A stretch of DNA of 45,385 bases from Nocardioides alcanivorans (GTDB taxonomy: Bacteria > Actinomycetota > Actinomycetes > Propionibacteriales > Nocardioidaceae): NCBI RefSeq assembly GCF_021555175.1, contig NZ_JAKGRW010000054.1, positions 120,001 to 165,385 of the forward strand. Direction: 5' to 3'. Position numbers and translations under genes: made by a program. Shown here piece after piece: positions 36,965-43,961 of this stretch. Numbering within the stretch: the first letter of the stretch is position 1; each line of letters starts with the position of its first letter. The notes below the pieces were generated by a model. The model searched no databases. It saw nothing but the letters and a program-made list of their open reading frames with translations, and was not told the origin of the DNA.

Positions 36965-38067
36965 ATCCCAACCACCTGTTGCGCGACGACCGGACGTGGT
37001 TCAGATGCATCTACGCCGCGAGCCGGACCCTGTCGGGCGGGTGCCTGGCGCTGCGCCGTTTCCCGGACGAGTCCGGGAGGGTCGCCGTCGCCGACTTGTG
37101 CGGTGTCGAGTTGGTCGAGCACCAGCAGGGACGTCGTACGGACCCGCTCTGCAGTGGCTTGCACGACCTCGACGGGATCGGAGCCGGGGACGCTGCTGGC
37201 CCAACTCGACACGTACGGGACGGTATAGGAGCTGGTGTCGAGTCCGTGAGCGGCGCCGATCATGAGAGCCACGGACTCGGCCTCGACCTCAGCGATCCCG
37301 CGGTGCAGGATGGCATCGACGGCTGCCCCGTCGGTAGCACCACGAATGTCAGGGGAGTGGAGCATGACGTGCCCGAGCTCGTGAGCCAACGTCTTGACCC
37401 GTGCAGAATCTTCCATGTCGGCACGCACGGACACCTGCCGGGTGGAGAAGTCAGTGAGCCCATTCGCGCCCCCGATCGCCGCAGCATCAGGGACCTGCTG
37501 AAGCGTGAACCCGAGGGCTTCGACCTGGGCTGCGAGTCCTTCCCACAGTCCCGCTGGCGCATGACCAGACAACAGTGTCGGCGCCGGCTGTGTGGGCAAC
37601 GGATCGCCATCGGTCTGGGAGACGTCCCACACATACGCTGGCCGCAGCCCGACCATCTTCGTTCGCGCGACCTCACCCGGCTGGGGGCGTTCGCCGCGGC
37701 CGAGGCGGCGCCACGAGTCGCTGTTGTTCGGGGTGCGGGAGGCGAACCGGGCGGTGACTGGGGCGAGGATCCCGTACCCGGATTGGCCCTTCATCACCTG
37801 GCGCCCAAGCGTCTGCCACTGCTTGAACCCCGCGACGTACGTCGGAGTCGGCGCCGGCACGCGCCCGAGCTGGAACGCTTCGTTGTGCTGGATGTAGATC
37901 AGCATGACGTTGTTGAACGACCGGGAACGGAAACGGGCAGAGAACTCCAACGCTCGGCGCCAGTCCTCACCGCTGACCAGTGCGCCGACCGATTCGGTCA
38001 GTTTCGTGTGGAGGGCGTCGAGCTTTGCTTCCCGGGCTTCCTGCGCTTCGCGTGTCTGGTGCCGCAT
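36961..38067 (-). CDS. ArdC-like antirestriction protein (ssDNA-binding domain plus zinc metallopeptidase)
   Basis: 368 residues. ATG 38067 is chosen because GGAGGTGA lies 7 nt upstream; a TTG two codons earlier is too close to it. The N-terminal ArdC/DUF1738-type ssDNA-binding domain has 'RFRSRSFNNVMLIYIQHNEA' and 'WQTLGRQVMKGQSGYGILAP'. The ImmA/IrrE-like metallopeptidase domain has the zinc motif HELGH at about 229-233 ('TLAHELGHVMLH') and a further Glu in 'EVEAESVAL'. ArdC proteins protect incoming single-stranded DNA from host restriction. The tail is Arg/Pro/Gln-rich. It sits between virB4 and the genes leading to traG. Confidence 0.87.
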   Translation of the reverse strand: MRHQTREAQEAREAKLDALHTKLTESVGALVSGEDWRRALEFSARFRSRSFNNVMLIYIQHNEAFQLGRVPAPTPTYVAGFKQWQTLGRQVMKGQSGYGILAPVTARFASRTPNNSDSWRRLGRGERPQPGEVARTKMVGLRPAYVWDVSQTDGDPLPTQPAPTLLSGHAPAGLWEGLAAQVEALGFTLQQVPDAAAIGGANGLTDFSTRQVSVRADMEDSARVKTLAHELGHVMLHSPDIRGATDGAAVDAILHRGIAEVEAESVALMIGAAHGLDTSSYTVPYVSSWASSVPGSDPVEVVQATAERVRTTSLLVLDQLDTAQVGDGDPPGLVRETAQRQAPARQGPARGVDASEPRPVVAQQVVGI

Positions 38068-38074
38068 GGCCAAC

Positions 38075-39604
38075 TCACCTCCCTGACGTGTCTTCAGTCA
38101 GGTGCGCAGCAGCGTTCGGGGCGACGGTCATTCGGCCAGCGGTGTCGAACAATTTCAGCTCGGCGGGATGTAGCTGATGTTGCACAACGAACGAGCGGTG
38201 CTTGATCCGCCACAGGCCCTGCCCAGTGCCGAGCGTGGGCAGCAGTGATTGCTCGGTGCCGGTGAGGCCCAGGGCAGATGCAGTGCTGCCGAGTTGGTCG
38301 GATTCCTGGCGGTACACCACCCGTGTTTCAGCGTTCGCCAGCAACGAGGACGCCAAGGCTCGCATCGCGGAGCCGGAGTCGCCCACGTTTTCGAGGTCGG
38401 ACAGCTTGTGGAAGACCAGCATGTTCGCGATCCCGTAATGGCGTGCGAGGCGCCAGTGGGCGTCCATGCGTCGCAGCAGCGCGGGGTGCGACATGAGCCG
38501 CCACGCTTCGTCGTACACGACCCAGCGTTGTCCGCCGTTGGGGTCCAGGAGCGCGGACTCCATCCACGCCGACGCGCACGTCATCAGCACCGAGACCAGG
38601 GTTGCGTTCTCGGTGACGCGCGAGAGGTCAAGGGAGATCATCGGCAGCGTCGGATCGAACCGCACGGTCGAGGGGCCATCGAACAGCCCGGCGAGGTCGC
38701 CGGCAACCAACCGGCGCAGGGCGTGGCCGGGAAGGCGTCCGTCTTCGGCCAACCTGCCGTCGGGCTTCGTGGCCGGGTCGGGCTCCAAGAGTCGGTCGAC
38801 GACCAGTGGCAACACCGGCACTTCTGCGGTGCGTACGACGTCGGCCAGCGCGATGTCGATCGCGGTGTGCTCCAACGGTGAGAGCCGCCGATCAAGCACG
38901 GTCTCGGCCAGCGCCCCGAGTAGGTCGCGTCGACGGGCAGTGACCTGCGCGAGCCATTGAGCGTCGTCGATGCCGCCCGGGCGGTGTCCTTCGTCGAGCG
39001 GGTTCAACCTCGTGGCCATCCCGTGGCCGAGCGCGATGGCCCGACCGCCCACGGCTTCGGCGACGGCAGTATGTTCACCCTTCGGGTCGCCGGGGATGTA
39101 GACACGACGCCCGAACGGGATCGAGCGCGTGTAGAGGCTCTTGGCCAGCGATGACTTGCCTGAGCCGACGATCCCGGCCAGCACGACGTTGGGTGCGGTG
39201 ATGAGGCCGCGGGCGTAGAGCACCCACGGGTCGTAGACGAATGAGGACCCTGAGTAGAGGTCTTGGCCGACGAAGACACCGTCGCTGCCGAGCCCGCCCT
39301 CGGCCAGAAACGGGTAAGCCCCGGCAAGGGTGGCCGACGTGTCCTGGTGGCGGGGTAGCCGCAGTCGACCGGGTGAGCGCAACGCCGCCGGTCCCGGTTC
39401 GCCAGCCTTGGGGAGCAAGACCGTCGCCTTCCGTTCGGCGACCAGAGCATCGGACTTGGACTTCGCCGCCGACTTCTGCTCCGATCGGTCACGTGCCAGC
39501 AAGCCACGTGCCGCGAGCTTGCGGGCCTTGCGGTCGCGACGTCGTTCCCGCTTCGGAGCAACGAGAACCGAGCTGTGTAGTCGCGATCCGTCCCGGTCGA
39601 TCAC
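38075..39604 (-). CDS. VirB4/TraC-like conjugation ATPase
   Basis: 509 residues from GTG 39604 (GTGA overlap with the preceding gene). A basic N-terminal stretch (KRERRRDRKARKL) is followed by 'GVFVGQDLYSGSSFVYDPW'. The Walker A 'LAGIVGSGKSSLAKSLY' is at about 147-151, and Walker B 'RWVVYDEAWRLMSHPALL' near 365. 'NMLVFHKLSDLENVGDS' then follows. It energises pilus assembly and DNA transport in type IV secretion. It corresponds to the C-terminal ATPase portion of VirB4; the N-terminal VirB4 domain seems to be provided by the SCO6880-type protein or absent. Overlaps suggest co-translation with both neighbours. Confidence 0.88.
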   Translation of the reverse strand: MIDRDGSRLHSSVLVAPKRERRRDRKARKLAARGLLARDRSEQKSAAKSKSDALVAERKATVLLPKAGEPGPAALRSPGRLRLPRHQDTSATLAGAYPFLAEGGLGSDGVFVGQDLYSGSSFVYDPWVLYARGLITAPNVVLAGIVGSGKSSLAKSLYTRSIPFGRRVYIPGDPKGEHTAVAEAVGGRAIALGHGMATRLNPLDEGHRPGGIDDAQWLAQVTARRRDLLGALAETVLDRRLSPLEHTAIDIALADVVRTAEVPVLPLVVDRLLEPDPATKPDGRLAEDGRLPGHALRRLVAGDLAGLFDGPSTVRFDPTLPMISLDLSRVTENATLVSVLMTCASAWMESALLDPNGGQRWVVYDEAWRLMSHPALLRRMDAHWRLARHYGIANMLVFHKLSDLENVGDSGSAMRALASSLLANAETRVVYRQESDQLGSTASALGLTGTEQSLLPTLGTGQGLWRIKHRSFVVQHQLHPAELKLFDTAGRMTVAPNAAAHLTEDTSGR

Positions 39605-39996
39605 AGCGACACCGCGTTGGCGGTGTGCCCGCGACCCGGTGCTTCGAGGTGGCGGGGCTGGTAGACAATCGTCGCCTCGGACGCGTGCGCGCTGTCGATG
39701 GACTTGCCGACGCTGGTCAGCATCTCCGCGGCGCGGTGCAGGTCCCACGAGACGCGATAGGCAGCGCCGGTCTGTCGCGGATCGATGACCGTCGCGTCTG
39801 CGCGTGCTCCATGCTCGTCATGAAACGAGCCGATTTGATGCAGGGCTTGGCTCAACGATGCGATGGCCTGCGACACGGACCCGAGCACGCCGTAGATCTG
39901 CGACGGGTCTTCGATGCGTCGGGTGGCGTGGGCGAGACCGCGCAACGCTTGCTCAGCTTCGGTGGCATCGGCGGCGGGGTCTTCGAACGTCGGCAT
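39601..39996 (-). CDS. Small hypothetical ICE protein between virB4 and the SCO6880-type gene
   Basis: 131 residues from ATG 39996, with CTGGAG about 8 nt upstream. Mostly amphipathic helices ('EAEQALRGLAHATRRIEDPS', 'SVSQAIASLSQALHQIGSF', 'WDLHRAAEMLTSVGKSIDSA'), probably a coiled-coil or helical-bundle protein; no membrane segment. Its stop overlaps the virB4 start (GTGA). Function unknown; position implies the mating apparatus. Confidence 0.75.
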   Translation of the reverse strand: MPTFEDPAADATEAEQALRGLAHATRRIEDPSQIYGVLGSVSQAIASLSQALHQIGSFHDEHGARADATVIDPRQTGAAYRVSWDLHRAAEMLTSVGKSIDSAHASEATIVYQPRHLEAPGRGHTANAVSL

Positions 39997-40053
39997 GGTG
40001 TGCTCCAGAGGTGTCGGGGATGGTCACCAACGAGGTGTGTACGGCTGCCCGGG

Positions 40054-41523
40054 TCAGATGCTGCGGCACAGCGGCAGCGCAGCGGCGCTGAACGCTTGTG
40101 CCTGTTGGCCCCAGAGCCGTCGGGTTTCGCAGGATGCTTGGGTGGCTGCTTGTTCGATGTCGGCGATGGCTCTTTCGAGTTCGTCGGGGTCGCCTGCGGT
40201 GATGGCGATCAGCCCGGTGAAGCGGAGGATGCCGTGGCCGGCGGTGAGGTCGGCTTCCTGCTGCAGGACGTCGTTGTACTCGGCGTTGTGTTGCGCGTCT
40301 TCGATCTGCCCGATCCGTTGGCGTTGCGCTGCATCGGAGACGTACTCGGTCTTCTTCTTTCGAATATCGCGGGCGGCTTGGTCGGTGCGCATCGGGGTGT
40401 AGAGCAGGGTGAAGGTCCGTCGGATCCCCGACGACAGCAGCACAGGGGCGAGGAAGCCCGGAAACACCAGCGACCTGGGCCATTCGCTGATCCACAGCAC
40501 GCAGTGGTGTGCGGAGTCTGACCGCAGTGACGACCAGCTTTCGGTGACAGCAACGGGGCCGGCTGTGGCCAGATCGCGCCCGACGTCGCCGTGTCGCTCC
40601 AGCGCAGCTCCGACGTCGGGGTCGTAGGCGCCGCGCAGGATCACGGCCAGGTCGCCGGGTTCGAGCCAGTCCGACGGGGAGAGGTCAGCAGAGCGAAGGG
40701 CGGCCACGATGGTCGACATCTCTTGTCGCAGCACGGCGGCAGATCCTCGGTTGCCCCCTCCTGCGGCTCGGATGGCCCGGCCGGCGGTCTTGAGGTCCAG
40801 GGACAGGGAGATGGTGGAGGCGTGGCGCTCGCCGGCGGGTCCGGCGCGGTCGATGAGTTCGCCGTACGTCGTCGCGGCAAAGGAGTCGTCCCCGGTGCCG
40901 TGCTGGTTCCACCACTCGGCCAGTCCCTTCCCGGAGTCGGGCAGGGTCCGCTCCATGATCTGCAGCGATGCGATGCGTCCGGAGCGGCATGCGGTGGCCA
41001 GGACTCGTCCCCACCCGGTGACGCGGCGTTGTTGTTCGAGGGGGTCGAGCAGGATGAATGCCGGGTGCGCGACCGCGACGATCGCGGTCAGGGTGTTGCG
41101 GTGCGGGTCGTGCACCATCACGGCGCCGGTCTCGGGATCGAGCCATTGCCGCAAGCGGGCGGTATCACCGGGCAATGCGAGCGTGCCGACAGGTCGTGGA
41201 GCTACGACCCGTCGCCGGTAGATGAGTTGGCCGCCGGTGGATCGCCACAACCAGACGGCAGCGATAGGGAGCCACTGGATGAGCTTGCGGCCACCGACTC
41301 CGACAAACGCGAGCGCAGCGCAAAAGAGAATGACGGGGAAGGCGACGATCAGGCTTGCTCCGCCGCCGACGTACAGGGAGAACACGAGGTTGACGGCGCC
41401 GATCCCGACGACGACGAGTTGGGAGGCGGTCAACCCGAACAGGACACCGCGCCGGGAGAGGCGGGAGAACTTCACCGGCTGGAGTTCGTAGTCACCGGGC
41501 TTCGAGGAGGTAGCGGCGTTCAT
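40054..41523 (-). CDS. SCO6880-family conjugation-associated membrane protein
   Basis: 489 residues from ATG 41523. The N-terminus 'VKFSRLSRRGVLFGLTASQL' leads into two to three membrane segments ('VVVGIGAVNLVFSLYVGG', 'IVAFPVILFCAALAFVGVG'), as in PrgI/SCO6880 proteins. The soluble part contains 'WLDPETGAVMVHDPHRNTLT', 'GKGLAEWWNQHG', 'STISLSLDLKTAGRAIRAAG' and 'RRTFTLLYTPMRTDQAARDI'. In actinobacterial ICEs these occur with the VirB4 ATPase and probably replace the N-terminal VirB4 part at the membrane. It overlaps the next membrane-protein gene by 4 nt. Confidence 0.85.
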   Translation of the reverse strand: MNAATSSKPGDYELQPVKFSRLSRRGVLFGLTASQLVVVGIGAVNLVFSLYVGGGASLIVAFPVILFCAALAFVGVGGRKLIQWLPIAAVWLWRSTGGQLIYRRRVVAPRPVGTLALPGDTARLRQWLDPETGAVMVHDPHRNTLTAIVAVAHPAFILLDPLEQQRRVTGWGRVLATACRSGRIASLQIMERTLPDSGKGLAEWWNQHGTGDDSFAATTYGELIDRAGPAGERHASTISLSLDLKTAGRAIRAAGGGNRGSAAVLRQEMSTIVAALRSADLSPSDWLEPGDLAVILRGAYDPDVGAALERHGDVGRDLATAGPVAVTESWSSLRSDSAHHCVLWISEWPRSLVFPGFLAPVLLSSGIRRTFTLLYTPMRTDQAARDIRKKKTEYVSDAAQRQRIGQIEDAQHNAEYNDVLQQEADLTAGHGILRFTGLIAITAGDPDELERAIADIEQAATQASCETRRLWGQQAQAFSAAALPLCRSI

Positions 41524-42800
41524 GACTTGCCTCCGGAACTATTGGATCCGCGAGTCGACATCGGGGGAGTGGGATCTGCGGTGTGGGCTGGAACCGTCCC
41601 GGAAGCGCCGGTCGGAGCAGCGGCCTGATCGGCTTGGCTGGAGACGAAGTTGCCCAACTTGGGCCCAGCGCTCGCGGCTTCCTTGGCCACCACAGCACCT
41701 GCTGCGACCGGACCGCCCGCGGCAGCACCGCCCCCACCAGATCCCGCGCCACCTGAACTTCCAGCGTTGGGTGCGGCGGCCGGGGTCGGACCGCTGCCTG
41801 AGCCACCAGCTCCACCACCACCGTTGCCCCCGCCGAGGATCTTCGGCACGCTGCCACCTGCTCCGCCGCCCGACGGGATCGGCAGTGGCCGGTTCATGGC
41901 GGACTTGGTCTCCTGTTCGGCTGACATTGCGTGGTACATGTCGAAGCCCATGAAGCTGATCGCCTTGTAGGTCATGTAGGGCGCGAACCCGGCCATGAGC
42001 ATCAGCACGACGCCAGCGATCGGTTCACTCACCGATTGCAGGTCGGCATCGATCGGTGCGGATACCTGGGCGGTCGCGAGCAGGAAGATCACGACGAGCA
42101 CGAGTTTGGACAAGATCAGCGCGATCACGAATGTTGCCCACTTGCCGATCCAGCCGCGGGTCTGGTCCCAGGAGGCGCCGGCCAGGGCGATGGGTGCGAA
42201 CACGATGGCGACCAGCAGGAGTGCTTTGCGGACCAACAGACTGATCCATACGATCACCGCTGCACTGATCGCCATGCCGGCGAGGAAGATCGTCAGGATC
42301 GCGGCGGCTCCTGGTGCTTTGAGGCTGAGTCCGCCGATGCCGACAGCGAGCAGCGCGATGCGGTCGCCCATCTCGTCCATGTTGGTGCCGGCGGCGTTGA
42401 CTATCCCGATGGTGAGTTGGTCGGTGATCTCCAGTGCCAACGCTAGGAGTGTGATGGCGACGAAGGACCCGAGGATCGATTTGGCCAAGCCGGTCGCGGC
42501 TCTTGTCAGGGCGGCTGGTTCTCGTCGGATCATGCCGCCTATGACCTGGAGCATGAAGAAGCCGAGCATTACGAACACCGCGACGCCGAACAGGATGTTG
42601 TAGACCTTCATGTATTCGTCGCTGGTGATGTCGACCGAGGTGGTGGAGTCGAAGACGGACCAGACCGACTCAAACATCCACTCAGCTGCGTTGCCCATAC
42701 CCTCGGCGAGCCAGTCGAACGGTGCGGTCACCAGACTCGCGGCCGCATCACCGGCCTTGTCGCACACGGTGGAGACCACCGGTAGATCGCAGACACCCAT
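41520..42800 (-). CDS. VirB6/TrbL-like polytopic membrane protein of the mating channel
   Basis: 426 residues from ATG 42800. After a short exterior N-terminus (two Cys in 'VCDLPVVSTVCDK') there are six or more hydrophobic segments, including 'ILFGVAVFVMLGFFMLQVIG', 'ILTIFLAGMAISAAVIVWIS', 'LLLVAIVFAPIALAGAS' and 'FVIALILSKLVLVVIFLLAT'. The last ~110 residues form a Gly/Ser/Pro/Ala-rich flexible tail. This topology and tail are typical of VirB6/TrbL channel components in Gram-positive ICEs. It is in an operon with the pilin-like and SCO6880-type genes. Confidence 0.85.
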   Translation of the reverse strand: MGVCDLPVVSTVCDKAGDAAASLVTAPFDWLAEGMGNAAEWMFESVWSVFDSTTSVDITSDEYMKVYNILFGVAVFVMLGFFMLQVIGGMIRREPAALTRAATGLAKSILGSFVAITLLALALEITDQLTIGIVNAAGTNMDEMGDRIALLAVGIGGLSLKAPGAAAILTIFLAGMAISAAVIVWISLLVRKALLLVAIVFAPIALAGASWDQTRGWIGKWATFVIALILSKLVLVVIFLLATAQVSAPIDADLQSVSEPIAGVVLMLMAGFAPYMTYKAISFMGFDMYHAMSAEQETKSAMNRPLPIPSGGGAGGSVPKILGGGNGGGGAGGSGSGPTPAAAPNAGSSGGAGSGGGGAAAGGPVAAGAVVAKEAASAGPKLGNFVSSQADQAAAPTGASGTVPAHTADPTPPMSTRGSNSSGGKS

Positions 42801-42828
42801 CGCCGTTGCTCCCGTCGCTTGCTGAAGT

Positions 42829-43146
42829 TCAGACCGCTTGGCCGACGTTCCAGAAGAAGTTGACCAGCGCGACAGATGCGCCGGTCACGATCGCGGCGCC
42901 GAGGGCGATGACAACCCCCAACTTGCCGCGGCCGGCCAGGTGGGGGTTGGACGAGTTCGAGCCCATCGCCCACACGACGGCCGAGATGATCAAGGCAAGG
43001 ACGGCCAGGATCAGGCCGACGGTCATAGACGCGCCGACGATCTTGCGGAGCTGTCCGATGCCGGGCAGGCCGTTGGAGTTCGGGTCGATGGTGATGTCCA
43101 TCGGCAGAACCTGAGCAAGGGCGGGAAGTAGCTCAAGGTGAAACAC
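42829..43146 (-). CDS. Two-helix membrane protein, pilin-like (copy 1)
   Basis: 105 residues from GTG 43146, with AGGAGG 4 nt upstream; this site excludes the longer reading from 43194. Two membrane helices ('VGLILAVLALIISAVVWAMG', 'LGVVIALGAAIVTGASVALV') are joined by a short basic, Asn-containing loop ('NSSNPHLAGRGK'). The size and topology resemble VirB2/TrbC-type pilins or the small membrane proteins of actinobacterial ICEs. It is clearly paralogous to the next gene upstream (alignable as LRKIVGA / MRKVIGA ... VALVNFFWNVG / LAWANWLLDVG). Confidence 0.78.
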   Translation of the reverse strand: MFHLELLPALAQVLPMDITIDPNSNGLPGIGQLRKIVGASMTVGLILAVLALIISAVVWAMGSNSSNPHLAGRGKLGVVIALGAAIVTGASVALVNFFWNVGQAV

Positions 43147-43203
43147 GATTCCTCCTGAAGTCGCTGGATGTACCTGTTCGAGAGGTGCGCACACGCGCGC
43201 AGG

Positions 43204-43494
43204 TCAGAGCGCGGCGCCGACGTCGAGGAGCCAGTTCGCCCAGGCGAGAGCCCCACCAGTCAGCGCGGCTCCGCCGAGGGCGACAAAGACTCCGGCTTTC
43301 GCTTTCGAGGCGGACTGCCAGCTGCCGTTTGACGATGCGATGGCCCAGGCCGCGGCAGAGACGATCAGCATCAGGCACGCGAACAGCAGCCCATAGGTCA
43401 GCAGTGCGCCGATGACCTTGCGCATGTCAGCAGCACCGCCCACGGCCCCGAAGTCAGGGCCGACAGCTCGCGCCATCACATCAATTGTTGTCAT
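43204..43494 (-). CDS. Two-helix membrane protein, pilin-like (copy 2)
   Basis: 96 residues from ATG 43494. Two membrane helices ('YGLLFACLMLIVSAAAWAIA', 'GVFVALGGAALTGGALAWAN') around a basic loop (SASKAKAG). It is a paralogue of the neighbouring 105-residue protein and first gene of the visible transfer operon. There is no Shine-Dalgarno before the ATG, so the start is less certain or the message is leaderless. Its upstream region of 92 bp is shared with the divergent metal-sensor gene. Confidence 0.75.
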   Translation of the reverse strand: MTTIDVMARAVGPDFGAVGGAADMRKVIGALLTYGLLFACLMLIVSAAAWAIASSNGSWQSASKAKAGVFVALGGAALTGGALAWANWLLDVGAAL

Positions 43495-43548
43495 GCTCGG
43501 TAGGTGCGGCGAGGGTGTCGGTCAGTCGAATGGCGACTGAGGCAAGCC

Positions 43549-43580
43549 TTGAGCCAATAGGTCAGCAGGTGCTGTATGGT
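43549..43580 (+). promoter_or_regulatory. cmtR promoter with embedded candidate operator, leaderless
   Basis: TTGAGC at 43549-43554 and TATGGT at 43575-43580 (20-bp spacer, somewhat long). The ATG of cmtR is 6 nt after the -10, so the mRNA is probably leaderless. An inverted repeat CAGCA-GG-TGCTG at 43563-43574 directly abuts the -10 and is a candidate CmtR operator. GGTCA also occurs twice (43560-43564 and 43578-43582). Confidence 0.55.
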
Positions 43581-43586
43581 CACCGC

Positions 43587-43961
43587 ATGCTGACTATTGC
43601 TTCCCGTGTTGATGTGATGAATCGGTTGGGCCGGGCGATGGCTGATCCGACGAGGTCGCGGATCTTGTTGTCGTTGCTGGGCTCGCCGGGGTACCCGGCG
43701 AAGTTGGCGCGGGAGTTGGAGTTGACGCGGACGAACGTGTCGAACCATCTGACGTGTCTGCGGGGATGCGGGATCGTGGTTTCCGAGCCCGAGGGGCGGC
43801 AGACTCGGTATGAGATCGCTGATCCGCATCTGAGCGCTGCACTGACAGCGCTTGTCGACGTCACGTTGGCAGTGGATGAGAACGTGCCTTGTATGGACCC
43901 GGGCTGCACCGTGCTTGGTTGCTGCGAGGCTGAGGTTCCGTCATCGGAGGACGTCTCGTGA
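43587..43961 (+). CDS. cmtR: CmtR-type ArsR/SmtB metal-sensing repressor
   Basis: 124 residues from ATG 43587 (leaderless-type start). The winged helix has 'MADPTRSRILLSLLGSPGYP' and recognition helix 'LTRTNVSNHLTCLRGCGIVV'. Cys57, Cys61 and Cys102 fall at exactly the positions of the Cd/Pb ligands of M. tuberculosis CmtR. More cysteines follow at 107, 112 and 113 ('CMDPGCTVLGCCE'), which is extra compared with that protein. It should repress itself and the downstream metal pump until Cd(II) or Pb(II) binds. Its stop overlaps the ATPase start (GTGA). Confidence 0.93.
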   Translation: MLTIASRVDVMNRLGRAMADPTRSRILLSLLGSPGYPAKLARELELTRTNVSNHLTCLRGCGIVVSEPEGRQTRYEIADPHLSAALTALVDVTLAVDENVPCMDPGCTVLGCCEAEVPSSEDVS

